A stretch of 64,000 nucleotides of DNA, from the NCBI GenBank assembly GCA_034007745.1, contig JAVEQI010000002.1, positions 101,313 through 165,312 of the forward strand. The letters run 5' to 3'. The stretch's first letter is position 1; each line of letters opens with the position of its first letter. The position numbers and the translations under genes were made by a program. The notes under the pieces are model-generated. The model had not been told where the DNA came from, ran no database searches, and saw only the letters and a program-made list of their open reading frames with translations. Shown piece by piece: positions 1-8,539 of the stretch. Origin of the DNA: Desulforapulum sp034007745. Its GTDB lineage: Bacteria; Desulfobacterota; Desulfobacteria; Desulfobacterales; Desulfobacteraceae.

Positions 1-1183
1 TTTGACGGCTGCTGGCGTGGCTGTACCGTTGCCTGTGCCCACGGGGTAAAGGATTTCACCCCGTTTACCGGACCCCTACAAGGGGCAAAAGGTGTTTGTG
101 GACGGCCCTGAGTATGAAACCATTGCAGGGTGCGGGTCAAACCTGGGCATATTTGATCCCTTTTTCATCCTGGAAATGAACTTCTACTGCGACACCTACG
201 GCCTTGACACCATCTCCATAGGAACGGGCATTGCCTTTGTCATGGAGTGCTTTGAGACGGGGCAGATCAACAAGACCCACACCGGCGGCATGGACTTAAG
301 CTTTGGCAACCGCCTCAACGCCCTTGAACTGCTCCACCAGATGGCAAGGGGAGCGGGATTTGGCATGATCGTGGGTCAGGGCATCCGGCAGATGAAGACG
401 ATCTTTGCCAGGGACTTTGGCGCAGACCCGGCAATGATGCAGGACATCGGCATGGAGGCCAAGGGGCTTGAATTTTCCGAATACATGACCAAGGAATCCC
501 TGGCCCAGCAGGGCGGGTACGGCCTTGCCCTGAAGGGTCCCCAGCACGACGAGGCCTGGCTCATCTTCCTTGACATGATTCATAACTTCATGCCCACCTT
601 TGAAAACAAGGCCGAGGCCCTTCACTGGTTTCCCATGTTCCGTACCTGGTTTGGTCTCTGCGGCCTTTGCAAGCTTCCCTGGAACGACATTGTGCCCGAA
701 GACAACAAGGCCACAAAGGAACCTGCCAAGGTGATCAAACATGTGGGATGGTACGCAGATTTCTTCACGGCAGTCACAGGCAGGCAGTCAACCCCTGAGG
801 ATTTGATCTCCATGAGTGAAACCGTGTACAACTTTCAGCGGGTCTTCAACCTCAAGATGGGGTACGGAACAAGAGAGCACGACAGCATACCCTACCGATC
901 CATGGGGCCCGTCACCAGGGGCGAGTATGAATCCAGGAACGAACGCTACGACAAAGACCTTATGGAGAACTACAAAATTGACATATCTTCCATGACCGTC
1001 GAACAGAAGATAGCGGCCCTGAGGGAAAAAAGGGAGGCAAACTACGAAAAGCTGATCAATGCCGTGTATGACAGAAGGGGCTGGACCGAAAACGGCATAC
1101 CCACCCTTGCCACGGTCAAACGGCTGGGAATCGACTTCCCCGAGGTTGTGGCCCTGCTTGCCGCCAACGGAGTCACAAGTTGA
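1..1183 (+). CDS. aor: aldehyde:ferredoxin oxidoreductase (AOR family), 3' part, with one-base frameshift
   Basis: C-terminal part of a tungsten-pterin aldehyde:ferredoxin oxidoreductase, which reversibly oxidises aldehydes to carboxylates with ferredoxin. The gene enters from the left edge. Frame 1 (bases 1 to about 75) encodes a Cys-rich stretch beginning FDGCWRGCTVACAHG; frame 2 (from about base 77 to 1183) continues with VDGPEYET, GSNLGIFDPF and the late Cys motif GLCGLCKLPW. Both halves belong to the same family and join cleanly (TGPYKGQKVFVDGPEYET) if one C is removed from the CCCC run at 73-76. As written, frame 1 meets a stop at 109-111. The frameshift is either a base-calling error or a real lesion. 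The downstream MoaD-like gene overlaps the stop, which supports a cofactor-linked operon. Confidence 0.85.
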
Positions 1184-1377
1184 TCCTGGTGGACGATCAA
1201 AAGATGGAATGGTTCGAAACAATGACCGTGGAAAAGGTGCTTGAGCGCATGGAGAACACCGAGTTCTGCGCGGCGGTAAGGCTCAACAACCGCATTGTGT
1301 CAAGCCCTAATTTTTCTAGGACCCTGGTACCGGACCGCTCGATCATCCAGATTCTGCCGCTGATTGCCGGCGGCTGA
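1180..1377 (+). CDS. MoaD/ThiS-like small beta-grasp protein
   Basis: A 65-residue (TTG start at 1180) or 57-residue (ATG at 1204) protein ending in IAGG. A C-terminal diglycine is the hallmark of ubiquitin-like sulfur carriers of the MoaD/ThiS family, which are adenylated and thiocarboxylated to donate sulfur in molybdopterin or thiamine synthesis. The TTG start overlaps the last codons of the AOR gene by four bases, so the two are probably translationally coupled. A role in building the tungsto-bispyranopterin cofactor of the neighbouring AOR is inferred from position. The length is short for MoaD (about 80 residues) but acceptable. Which start is used is not settled. Confidence 0.7.
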   Translation: MILVDDQKMEWFETMTVEKVLERMENTEFCAAVRLNNRIVSSPNFSRTLVPDRSIIQILPLIAGG

Positions 1378-1569
1378 ATCTGGGGGGCAACAGTCGGTAT
1401 CCCCTTGCTGAACATAAAAAACAAGGGGGACCAGATTTTGGGCCAGCACAACCCCACTTAACCGCAAATTGTCTGGGGGAGGAACTACCGATTTGCCTCC
1501 GGGATAAAATGTGGTAAGATAAAAGGGTTAATCTCTCAACGGTATAAACCCAGAAGTTCTATATAAGAG

Positions 1570-2190
1570 TTGATCAAAGGCGAAAAGAACTTGACAAATT
1601 CAGACCGGACAATCTGCTTTAAGGCCCTTTCAAGGGCAATAATCACATCTGAACACCCCCCGCCACCTGGGGAAGAAAGATTCAAACCCGCAAGCGTCAT
1701 GGCCCTGATGTCCTTTAAACGTACTCCTAACCTTATCCTGATTCAAAAGACCGACAACGAGGGCTATCCCTGGCGCAACCAGATGGCCTTTCCGGGGGGG
1801 CACTGGGATCCAGGGGACAAAACCCGACAGGATACGGCCCTGAGGGAGCTTGGAGAAGAGATGGGAATCCCGAAGCACCATGTTTTTACCATCGGCTCCC
1901 TGGGGCATTTCCAGACCATCAACAACTGGGACATTGAGGCGTTTATCGGGGTCTGGGACCAGGAGAGGAAGATCCTATTTGATCCTGTCGAGATACAGCG
2001 GGTGTTTCACATTCCCCTCGCCCACCTACTTAAGGTGCACATGGAAAGGGGATTTCCCGGACGAATGCCCGGACTAGAAGAGCTGACATATCCGTTTGAA
2101 GATATTGTCATCTGGGGAGTCACGGCAAAAATCATCCACCACTTCATGGAGATCATCAGGCAAAAGGTCACCCCTGCCTGTTCCGATTAA
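1570..2190 (+). CDS. NUDIX hydrolase, CoA pyrophosphatase-like
   Basis: A 206-residue NUDIX hydrolase. The Nudix box lies at about residues 76-100 (GGHWDPGD followed by ALRELGEEMGI), with the RExxEE metal-binding core intact and Asp at the position that is Glu in the strict consensus. The spacing and the preceding PWRNQMAFPGG segment resemble the CoA/acyl-CoA pyrophosphatase subfamily (NudL/YeaB), which cleaves CoA to phosphopantetheine and ADP. The substrate is inferred. No ATG is available near the 5' end. TTG at 1570 and TTG at 1591 are both possible and neither has a strong ribosome-binding site. It is separated from the AOR pair by about 190 bases containing only a weak hairpin. Confidence 0.8.
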   Translation: MIKGEKNLTNSDRTICFKALSRAIITSEHPPPPGEERFKPASVMALMSFKRTPNLILIQKTDNEGYPWRNQMAFPGGHWDPGDKTRQDTALRELGEEMGIPKHHVFTIGSLGHFQTINNWDIEAFIGVWDQERKILFDPVEIQRVFHIPLAHLLKVHMERGFPGRMPGLEELTYPFEDIVIWGVTAKIIHHFMEIIRQKVTPACSD

Positions 2191-2416
2191 TCAGCCGAAA
2201 AACTGTCTTGACCATAACGAACCCTGCGAGCCCTGCAAGGGTGGCTGGAAACCAGACATGGGATGCATAATCGCCTTCGGTCATGGCAACCCAAATGCCG
2301 ACCCCGGCAAAGGCAAGAACCGCTCCTATAAAAAGGAGAATTCCATGGCATACGGTGTTGGAATCATACCAGGGAATGATGACATTTCTGTAGAATGAAC
2401 TCTGATCAAGCTGCAC
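2168..2416 (-). CDS. small two-helix membrane protein, unknown function
   Basis: An 82-residue protein with two hydrophobic segments at about residues 22-44 and 52-72 and a basic C-terminal tail (RLINRNRQG), compatible with a two-pass inner-membrane protein. The GTG start at 2416 has a good upstream AGGAG about seven bases away on the minus strand, which favours a real gene. Its 3' end overlaps the end of the convergent NUDIX gene by 23 bases. It is divergent from nrdD. I do not recognise the family. Confidence 0.55.
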   Translation of the reverse strand: MQLDQSSFYRNVIIPWYDSNTVCHGILLFIGAVLAFAGVGIWVAMTEGDYASHVWFPATLAGLAGFVMVKTVFRLINRNRQG

Positions 2417-2489
2417 AGCATATCTCCTTATGTCTTACCAATAGATGTCAGGCATTTACAGCCAAAAGCACAATATGTTGAACTATTAC

Positions 2490-2518
2490 TTGACACCACC
2501 CCCCATATCGGGTAGAGT
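2490..2518 (+). promoter_or_regulatory. candidate sigma-70 promoter of nrdDG
   Basis: TTGACA at 2490-2495 and TAGAGT at 2513-2518 with a 17-base spacer, about 60 bases upstream of the nrdD start. It lies in the 163-base divergent gap between the small membrane protein and nrdD. A partial match to an NrdR-type box (cacaatatgttg, about 2469) lies just upstream but is too weak to call. Confidence 0.5.
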
Positions 2519-2579
2519 GCCGCCATTCTTATATCTATACAAAATAGTACATAAGCACACATATTTCAAGGGGATAGTC

Positions 2580-4670
2580 ATGTTGGAACAGATAAAAAAA
2601 CGGGACGGACGTGTTGCGCAGTTTGATTCATCAAAGATTGTCGAGGCCATTGCAAAGGCCGGCGAAGCCACCGGGGAATTTGATGAAAGGGAGGCAAAAA
2701 AACTCACCCTAAAGGTTATTACCCTTGCAAGGGATCTTCGCCTGGGGAAATGCCCCGAGGTTGAGGAAATCCAGGACATCGTGGAAAGGGTGCTTCTGGA
2801 TTCACCCTTTTACCGGACTGCCAAGGCCTACATCATCTACCGGGAGCAGCGCAACCAAATCCGCAGGATCACCATCAAGGAAAATGTAGGACTAATGGAT
2901 TCCTACATTGATCAGATGGACTGGAAGGTGAAGGAAAACTCCAACATGAGTTATTCCCTCCAGGGACTGAACAATTTTATATCGTCGGACATAACCGCTG
3001 AATACTGGCTCAACAGGGTCTATCCCCCCGAGGTGAGAAACGCCCATAACAACGGCGATATCCACATCCACGACCTCAGCCTTCTCTCGGTCTACTGCGT
3101 AGGTTGGGATCTCCAGGATCTTTTAATGGAGGGATTCAAGGGCGTTGCCGGTAAGGTGGAAAGTTCACCGCCCAAGCATTTCAGAACTGCCCTTGGTCAG
3201 ATGGTCAATTTTTTCTATACCCTCCAGGGCGAGGCCGCAGGGGCCCAGGCCATGAGCAACTTCGACACCCTTCTGGCCCCCTTTGTACGGGTGGACAACC
3301 TCAACTACAAGGAGGTGAAGCAGGCCCTTCAGGAGTTTGTATTCAACATCAACATCCCCACCCGGGTGGGATTCCAGACCCCGTTCACCAACATCACCAT
3401 GGACCTTGTGGTTCCCGGCATTCTCAAGGATTCTCCGGTTATCATCGGCGGTAGGTACCAGGAAGAGACCTATGCCGACTTTCAGGTTGAGATGGACACC
3501 ATCAACAACGCCTTTGCCGAGGTGATGATGGAGGGGGACGCCAGGGGCAGGGTCTTTACCTTTCCCATCCCAACCTACAACATCACCGAAGATTTTGACT
3601 GGAACAACCCGAATCTGAAAAACGTCTGGAAGATGACCGGTAAATACGGCATTCCTTACTTTTCCAACTTTGTCAACTCGGACATGAACCCCGACGACGC
3701 CCGATCCATGTGCTGCCGCCTGAGACTCGACAACCGGGAATTGAAAAAGCGGGGCGGAGGCCTTTTCGGGGCAAACCCCCTGACCGGGTCCATCGGGGTT
3801 GTCACCCTGAATCTTCCCAGAATTGGATTTATGGCAAACGACGAGACCAATTTTTTCAACCACATCGACCGCCTGATCTCCATCGCAGGCCAGTCCCTCA
3901 CAATCAAGCGCAAGGTGCTCGAACGGTTCACCCAGGGCAACCTCTACCCATACTCAAAGTTTTACCTGAGAAAGATCAAGGAAAATGCAGGCTGCTACTG
4001 GCAGAACCATTTTTCCACAATCGGCATCCTTGGGATGAACGAGGCGTGCATCAACTTTCTGGGCCAGGGCATTGCCACGGAACAGGGCCAGGCATTCTCC
4101 ATCCGGGTGATGGACCATATCCGGTCGGGGATTGAGCGCCTCCAAGCAGAGACAGGCGAGATATTCAACCTCGAAGCCACCCCGGCCGAAGGCACCACCT
4201 ACCGATTTGCCATGAAGGACAAACAGATGTTTCCAGGCATCATCTGCGCCAATGAAACTGAGTTCGACCAGGGCAGAGATCCCTTTTACACCAACTCAAC
4301 CCAGCTGCCGGTAAATTTCACCGACGACCTGTTTGAGGCCCTTGATCTCCAAGATGAACTCCAGACCCGTTATACAGGGGGAACCGTGCTCCACCTTTTC
4401 CTTGGAGAAGAGGTGACCGACATCGAGGTGGTCAAAGACATGGTCAAGAAAGTATCGGGGAAATACCGACTGCCCTACTTCACTCTGACTCCGACCTTCA
4501 GCGTCTGCCCCTCCCACGGATATATCCCTGGCGAACATTACAAGTGCGAACAATGTGGCGAAGAAACCGAGGTCTACTCCAGGGTCGTCGGCTACCTCAG
4601 ACCCGTAAAGCAGTGGAACAACGGCAAGCAGACCGAATTCTGCATGCGCAAAACCTTTAAGGTGGCTTAG
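2580..4670 (+). CDS. nrdD: anaerobic ribonucleoside-triphosphate reductase (class III)
   Basis: Glycyl-radical enzyme that reduces NTPs to dNTPs without oxygen. The start is taken at ATG 2580 (MLEQIKKRDG) behind AAGGGGA; the open frame extends 45 codons further upstream, but that stretch covers the promoter. The result is 696 residues, normal for NrdD. An ATP-cone occupies roughly the first 95 residues. The active-site region carries SMCCRLRLD. A zinc-site segment at about 643-659 has CPSHGY then CEQC. The glycyl-radical motif RVVGYLRPV with WNNGK places the radical glycine at about 671. nrdG follows 28 bases downstream. The pair fits a strict anaerobe. Confidence 0.96.
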   Translation: MLEQIKKRDGRVAQFDSSKIVEAIAKAGEATGEFDEREAKKLTLKVITLARDLRLGKCPEVEEIQDIVERVLLDSPFYRTAKAYIIYREQRNQIRRITIKENVGLMDSYIDQMDWKVKENSNMSYSLQGLNNFISSDITAEYWLNRVYPPEVRNAHNNGDIHIHDLSLLSVYCVGWDLQDLLMEGFKGVAGKVESSPPKHFRTALGQMVNFFYTLQGEAAGAQAMSNFDTLLAPFVRVDNLNYKEVKQALQEFVFNINIPTRVGFQTPFTNITMDLVVPGILKDSPVIIGGRYQEETYADFQVEMDTINNAFAEVMMEGDARGRVFTFPIPTYNITEDFDWNNPNLKNVWKMTGKYGIPYFSNFVNSDMNPDDARSMCCRLRLDNRELKKRGGGLFGANPLTGSIGVVTLNLPRIGFMANDETNFFNHIDRLISIAGQSLTIKRKVLERFTQGNLYPYSKFYLRKIKENAGCYWQNHFSTIGILGMNEACINFLGQGIATEQGQAFSIRVMDHIRSGIERLQAETGEIFNLEATPAEGTTYRFAMKDKQMFPGIICANETEFDQGRDPFYTNSTQLPVNFTDDLFEALDLQDELQTRYTGGTVLHLFLGEEVTDIEVVKDMVKKVSGKYRLPYFTLTPTFSVCPSHGYIPGEHYKCEQCGEETEVYSRVVGYLRPVKQWNNGKQTEFCMRKTFKVA

Positions 4671-4698
4671 CTTCATGAATTAAACACCTAACAAATCC

Positions 4699-5430
4699 AT
4701 GAACAGGAGCATAAAGAGAACCATGAGAATCGGCGGGTTCCAGAAAAATTCCATGATCGACTTCCCAGGCCTTATCTCTTCGGTGATTTTCACGGCTGGC
4801 TGCAACTTTGTCTGCCCATATTGCCACAACCCGGATCTCGTGGGCAAGATAAAGCCCGGAGGGGGTGAATTTATTGACCAAGGGGAGATATTTTCCTTCC
4901 TCAAAAAACGCCGGGGCCTCATAGACGGCGTAGTCATAACAGGGGGTGAGCCTACCCTTCAGCCGGGTCTTGAACAATTCATGGTTAATATCAAAGAGCT
5001 TGGATTCAGCGTAAAGCTTGACACCAACGGAACCCGGCCGGAAACGGTCGAGGCCTTTATCCAGAAAGGAATTGTGGACTATATTGCCATGGACATCAAG
5101 ACCAGCATCGAAGGTTACCACCTTGTGGCGGGCGATGGATTTGATTCAGGAACCGTGGCGGCAACCATTGCCATCATCATGGAACAGGCACTGGACTACG
5201 AGTTCAGGACCACCTGCGTGAAACCGCTGATTGACCAACAGAAAATGGATAAAATCGGAGGGATGATCAAAGGAGCCCGGCGCTACATTCTCCAGCCCTG
5301 TTCAAGGAATGTTACCATGCTCAACCCACTTTTCTTTGAACAGGGGGAGCGCTTTTTTTCCAGGGATGAAATGCTCGCCCTCAAGGCCCGGGTTGAACCC
5401 TGGGTGAACGAGTGCAGAATACGATCCTAA
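4699..5430 (+). CDS. nrdG: anaerobic ribonucleotide reductase-activating protein (radical SAM)
   Basis: A 243-residue radical SAM activase that uses a [4Fe-4S] cluster and S-adenosylmethionine to install the glycyl radical on NrdD. The cluster motif CxxxCxxC is at Cys35, Cys39 and Cys42 (CNFVCPYC), followed by HNPDLV. The VVITGGEPTLQPG segment is the SAM-binding GGEP motif. ATG at 4699 is used here. ATG at 4723 (MRIGGFQ), which has an AGGAG 14 bases upstream, is an equally plausible start and would remove eight residues. It is co-directional with nrdD and probably in the same operon. Confidence 0.93.
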   Translation: MNRSIKRTMRIGGFQKNSMIDFPGLISSVIFTAGCNFVCPYCHNPDLVGKIKPGGGEFIDQGEIFSFLKKRRGLIDGVVITGGEPTLQPGLEQFMVNIKELGFSVKLDTNGTRPETVEAFIQKGIVDYIAMDIKTSIEGYHLVAGDGFDSGTVAATIAIIMEQALDYEFRTTCVKPLIDQQKMDKIGGMIKGARRYILQPCSRNVTMLNPLFFEQGERFFSRDEMLALKARVEPWVNECRIRS

Positions 5431-5532
5431 ACAAGCCGGATGTAGGGCAGACCCCTTGCGGTCACCCTTTGCGGCGGCAAGGTCAGTGGGAGTTTCTTTA
5501 TAAGAAACAGCTTTTAACTAACTGCTAACGGC

Positions 5533-5585
5533 TATCTAATTTCACGCTTCGTTGTGTCCGTAAGGACATGGGGGTTATATAAAAC
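5533..5585 (+). repeat. dispersed intergenic repeat, copy 1
   Basis: Shares the core cttcgttgtgtccg, then acatggg and a tata/aaaac end, with copies at 30095-30139 and 31859-31914. It sits immediately in front of alr, within the nrdG-alr gap. No open frame or terminator structure explains it. Confidence 0.6.
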
Positions 5586-5588
5586 AAG

Positions 5589-6752
5589 ATGCAAAAAAAT
5601 AAAGAACCCACCTGTCTGGTTTGGCGGCAAATAGACCTTAATGCCATTAGCCACAATATCAAGGCACTCAAGTCCCTCACCAGGGACGGGACAGCCTTCA
5701 TGGCCGTTGTTAAGGCCGATGCTTATGGCCACGGCGCCGTGAAGGTGTCAAAAAAGGCCCTTGAAAGCGGGGCCACCCACCTTGGCGTTGCCAGGGTTCA
5801 TGAGGCCCTTGAGCTGAGAAAAGCAGGGATCAGCGCTCCCATCCTCGTATTTGGATACATCCTTGAACCAGAGGTGGACAAACTCATGGACCTTGGCATT
5901 ACAGCCACGGTCTCAGACCTTGAAACGGCTGCCATGCTGTCTGAGAGGGCCGTTGCCAGGAGCACAACCCTCAAGGCCCACCTCAAGGTGGACACGGGCA
6001 TGGGTAGACTGGGCATATTGCCGGATTCGAGAAGGGCAGACTCGAACAAAGGGTCAGCCCTTGATGAGGCTGCGGCCATTGCAGCCCTTGCCGGTCTGGA
6101 ATTAGAGGGAATTTATACCCATTTTTCCGCAGCAGACTCAAAGGACAAGAGCTACTCCCTTTACCAACTTCGAACCTTTTTGGAGTTTATTCAGGCGTTG
6201 AAGGATCGGGGTATCGGATTTCCAATGGTTCACGGCGCAAACAGCGCGGCCCTTATCGAACTTGCCCAGACCCACTTCACCATGGTCCGGGCCGGAATTG
6301 CCATGTACGGCCTTACACCGTCGGGCGAAGTTGATATCGAGCACCTTAACCTCAAGCCCGCCATGGAAATCCGCAGCATCGTATCTTCGGTAAAAGAGGT
6401 GCCGGCCTCCTTTAAGGTGAGCTACGGCATGACCTATGAGACCCGGAAAAAGAGCGTAATCGCTGCCGTTCCCATCGGTTATGCCGACGGATTTTCCAGA
6501 CTTTTTTCGTCCAGGGGGGAGATGATCGTCAGGGGCAGACGAGCCGCCATTGCAGGCAGGGTCTGCATGGATCAGACTCTGATTGACGTGGGAGAAATCC
6601 CCGGAGTAATACCGGGGGACTCTGTGGTAATCCTGGGGGACCAGGGCGGACAGAGCATCACAGCCGATCAGATGGCCAAAACTCTGGGAACTATCAACTA
6701 TGAAGTAGTCTCAAGCCTTACAGCAAGGGTACCCCAGATCTATTCAGAATAA
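5589..6752 (+). CDS. alr: alanine racemase
   Basis: A 387-residue PLP-dependent enzyme that interconverts L- and D-alanine for peptidoglycan. The PLP lysine is Lys42 in VVKADAYGHG, and the second catalytic base is Tyr279 in VSYGMTYETR. GYADGFSR and GRVCMDQTLID are further family signatures in the C-terminal beta domain. Length is normal. The start ATG at 5589 abuts dispersed repeat copy 1, so its promoter may lie in or before the repeat. The 3' end overlaps a convergent regulator gene by 13 bases. Confidence 0.96.
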   Translation: MQKNKEPTCLVWRQIDLNAISHNIKALKSLTRDGTAFMAVVKADAYGHGAVKVSKKALESGATHLGVARVHEALELRKAGISAPILVFGYILEPEVDKLMDLGITATVSDLETAAMLSERAVARSTTLKAHLKVDTGMGRLGILPDSRRADSNKGSALDEAAAIAALAGLELEGIYTHFSAADSKDKSYSLYQLRTFLEFIQALKDRGIGFPMVHGANSAALIELAQTHFTMVRAGIAMYGLTPSGEVDIEHLNLKPAMEIRSIVSSVKEVPASFKVSYGMTYETRKKSVIAAVPIGYADGFSRLFSSRGEMIVRGRRAAIAGRVCMDQTLIDVGEIPGVIPGDSVVILGDQGGQSITADQMAKTLGTINYEVVSSLTARVPQIYSE

Positions 6753-7645
6753 ATCATGCGGCCGGACATAGAAAGATCGTAGCCCCCGAGATTTTCCGCA
6801 GCATCCTTGAAAAAAGGCTCTTTCAGGGCCCCGAGAAAGAGCTGCACTCCTTGGTCAAAAAACCTCTCCTTGGTGATCAAAAGATCGAACCGTTCCCAGC
6901 ACAAAGGGACAAATCCAAGCCCCAGGCGGTTGGCCACGGATCTGATTCCCGGCCCTGCATCGGCGATTCCTTCGTGGATGGCAAGCCCAATGTCCATGTG
7001 TTTTGCAAGGACATTGTCATACCCCTTAACAGCCTCCGGCCTGATTCCGGCCTTTTTCAACTCCCGGTCAAACAACGTTCGGGTACCGGTGCCAAGGATG
7101 CGGTTTACCACAGTGACCTTGCCGCTGCCCAGATCCTCAAAAGACCCAATGTCAAGGGGGTTGCCCTTTGCCACAAGTATTCCCTGTTCGCGCATGCAGA
7201 AGTTAACAACTGCGGGCATACGCTCCATCTCCTTGAGAATATATGGAAAATTATACTCACCATTCTCCTCGGAGATCAGATGGCTTGATGCAATGTGACA
7301 GAGGTTCTGGCGAAGGGCTCGAAGGCCTCCCATGCTTCCGGTAAAACCGAACATAGCCATATGATCAGGAAACCTTGTGTTAAAGGTTGAAATGGTCCTG
7401 TCAAGGAGAAGATCGTTACTGCCTGCAATCAGAACCAGGCCGTGGTAGGGGGGAAGATTTATGGCAGGTTCCGGATAGTTCACCGTGCCAGCCTCAATCC
7501 ACTGCCTCACAAGGTCCAGGGGAAAGAGCCATTTACCCGTCACCTTGGTGGCGGGAAGCCCCTTGTCAGATATCAGGGTGTACACCATCTTCTCGTTGAC
7601 GTTGAGAAACTTTGCCACCTCTTTTGTTGAAAGCAGATCACCCAC
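6740..7645 (-). CDS. HTH (excisionase/MerR-like) plus periplasmic-binding-like domain regulator
   Basis: A one-component regulator. Residues 1-60 form a helix-turn-helix of the excisionase/BldC type (STKEVAKFLNVNEKMVYTLI, then GKWLFPLDLVRQWIE). About 210 residues of a substrate-binding-protein-like fold follow (LVLIAGSNDLLL, MFGFTGSMGGLRAL, AKGNPLDIGSFEDL, GTGTRTLFDREL), as in the PBP_like family found near molybdate and tungstate genes. There is no signal peptide, so it is cytoplasmic. AGGAGG ends directly before an ATG at 7651 and lies six bases before GTG at 7645, so GTG is preferred. mobB is divergent on the other side of a 375-base gap. Sensing of molybdate, tungstate or a related oxyanion is inferred from context only. 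Confidence 0.75.
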   Translation of the reverse strand: MGDLLSTKEVAKFLNVNEKMVYTLISDKGLPATKVTGKWLFPLDLVRQWIEAGTVNYPEPAINLPPYHGLVLIAGSNDLLLDRTISTFNTRFPDHMAMFGFTGSMGGLRALRQNLCHIASSHLISEENGEYNFPYILKEMERMPAVVNFCMREQGILVAKGNPLDIGSFEDLGSGKVTVVNRILGTGTRTLFDRELKKAGIRPEAVKGYDNVLAKHMDIGLAIHEGIADAGPGIRSVANRLGLGFVPLCWERFDLLITKERFFDQGVQLFLGALKEPFFKDAAENLGGYDLSMSGRMIYSE

Positions 7646-7775
7646 AACCATCCTCCTATTAAAATTAATCTCTACCTGTTCAGTCTGCATAGCACATTTG
7701 AACAAAAATCACCATCTTGCACAATAATTCTAATTGTCGCGAGTGTTGGCCTCCTTAAATCTAAACGTTTATTTT

Positions 7776-7881
7776 AACCACAGAAGACACAGAAGGATAG
7801 GGAATCCTTCATATCAGATATTAACCACGAAAAGCACGAAAAACACGAAATAATTCTGTATCTTCTGTGTATTCTATGGTT
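7776..7881. repeat. hairpin-type intergenic element with inverted ends
   Basis: The ends aaccacagaagacacagaag (7776-7795) and cttctgtgtattctatggtt (7862-7881) are inverted copies matching at 18 of 20 positions. The interior carries accacgaaaagcacgaaaaacacgaaa-like units, a type of sequence common between genes in environmental bacteria. It occupies the middle of the 375-base gap between the HTH regulator and mobB. I see no gene in the rest of that gap. Confidence 0.6.
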
Positions 7882-8020
7882 TATAGCTACCGATACCAGA
7901 TACTGGATGCTGATCCAGCGTTGAAACCCAAAACGAGAATCGTCAATGCTGAATGTTGCACCTTGACTTTATCGACCATGAAAACTATTAATAAGATTAA
8001 ATTATGAACAGGAAACCAAA

Positions 8021-8539
8021 ATGAAGCCATTAACAATAGGGATTACAGGAAAATCAGGATCAGGCAAAACAACCCTGATTGAAAAAATAATCCCCATACT
8101 CAAAAGCCGGGGCCACAGGCTGGGTGTTGTCAAACACGCCCGCAGGGGATTCCAGATGGACAAGACAGGCAAGGACTCCTGGCGTCATAAAGAAGCAGGG
8201 GCTGAGGCCACCCTTGTGGTGTCGGCAAATACCATAGCCCTTGTCAAGGACGCAGAAACCTCATCGCTCAACCAGGTTCTTCATTATCTTTCAGACATGG
8301 ACCTTATCATTGTGGAGGGATTTAAACAGGAAAAAATTCCAAAGATAGAGATCTTTAGAATGAACACAGGCCATAAAGAACCGCTTTTTCTTGAAGACCC
8401 TAACCTGATAGCCTTTGTAACCGATTCCAACCTGAAATCTCCTGTGCCGACCTTTGACCCGGACAATGCCGAAGCTATTGCACTCTTTATCGAAACCCAG
8501 CTTGCCGGTAACGGACGCCAAGATCCCGGTGACCAATGA
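8021..8539 (+). CDS. mobB: molybdopterin-guanine dinucleotide biosynthesis protein MobB
   Basis: A 172-residue P-loop GTPase that assists attachment of GMP to molybdopterin, giving the guanine dinucleotide cofactor of many Mo/W enzymes. The Walker A motif GKSGSGKT is at residues 10-17. The GVVKHARRGFQMDKTGKDSWRH segment and IIVEGFKQEKIPKIEIFR are characteristic of MobB. The start ATG has AGGAAA upstream. Its last four bases overlap the following HD-domain gene (ATGA). The AOR and its MoaD-like partner at the left edge give a plausible consumer of this pathway. Confidence 0.92.
   Translation: MKPLTIGITGKSGSGKTTLIEKIIPILKSRGHRLGVVKHARRGFQMDKTGKDSWRHKEAGAEATLVVSANTIALVKDAETSSLNQVLHYLSDMDLIIVEGFKQEKIPKIEIFRMNTGHKEPLFLEDPNLIAFVTDSNLKSPVPTFDPDNAEAIALFIETQLAGNGRQDPGDQ

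Noticed and set aside
2469..2480. NrdR box upstream of nrdD
   Set aside because: Only one weak half-match; the expected second box at fixed spacing was not found.
2445..2579. N-terminal extension of NrdD from ATG 2445
   Set aside because: It would run through the promoter and lacks ATP-cone resemblance; ATG 2580 has a ribosome site and gives the family N-terminus.
3165..3863. 232-residue ORF on the minus strand inside nrdD
   Set aside because: Antisense shadow of a clearly assigned gene; no family resemblance or ribosome site.
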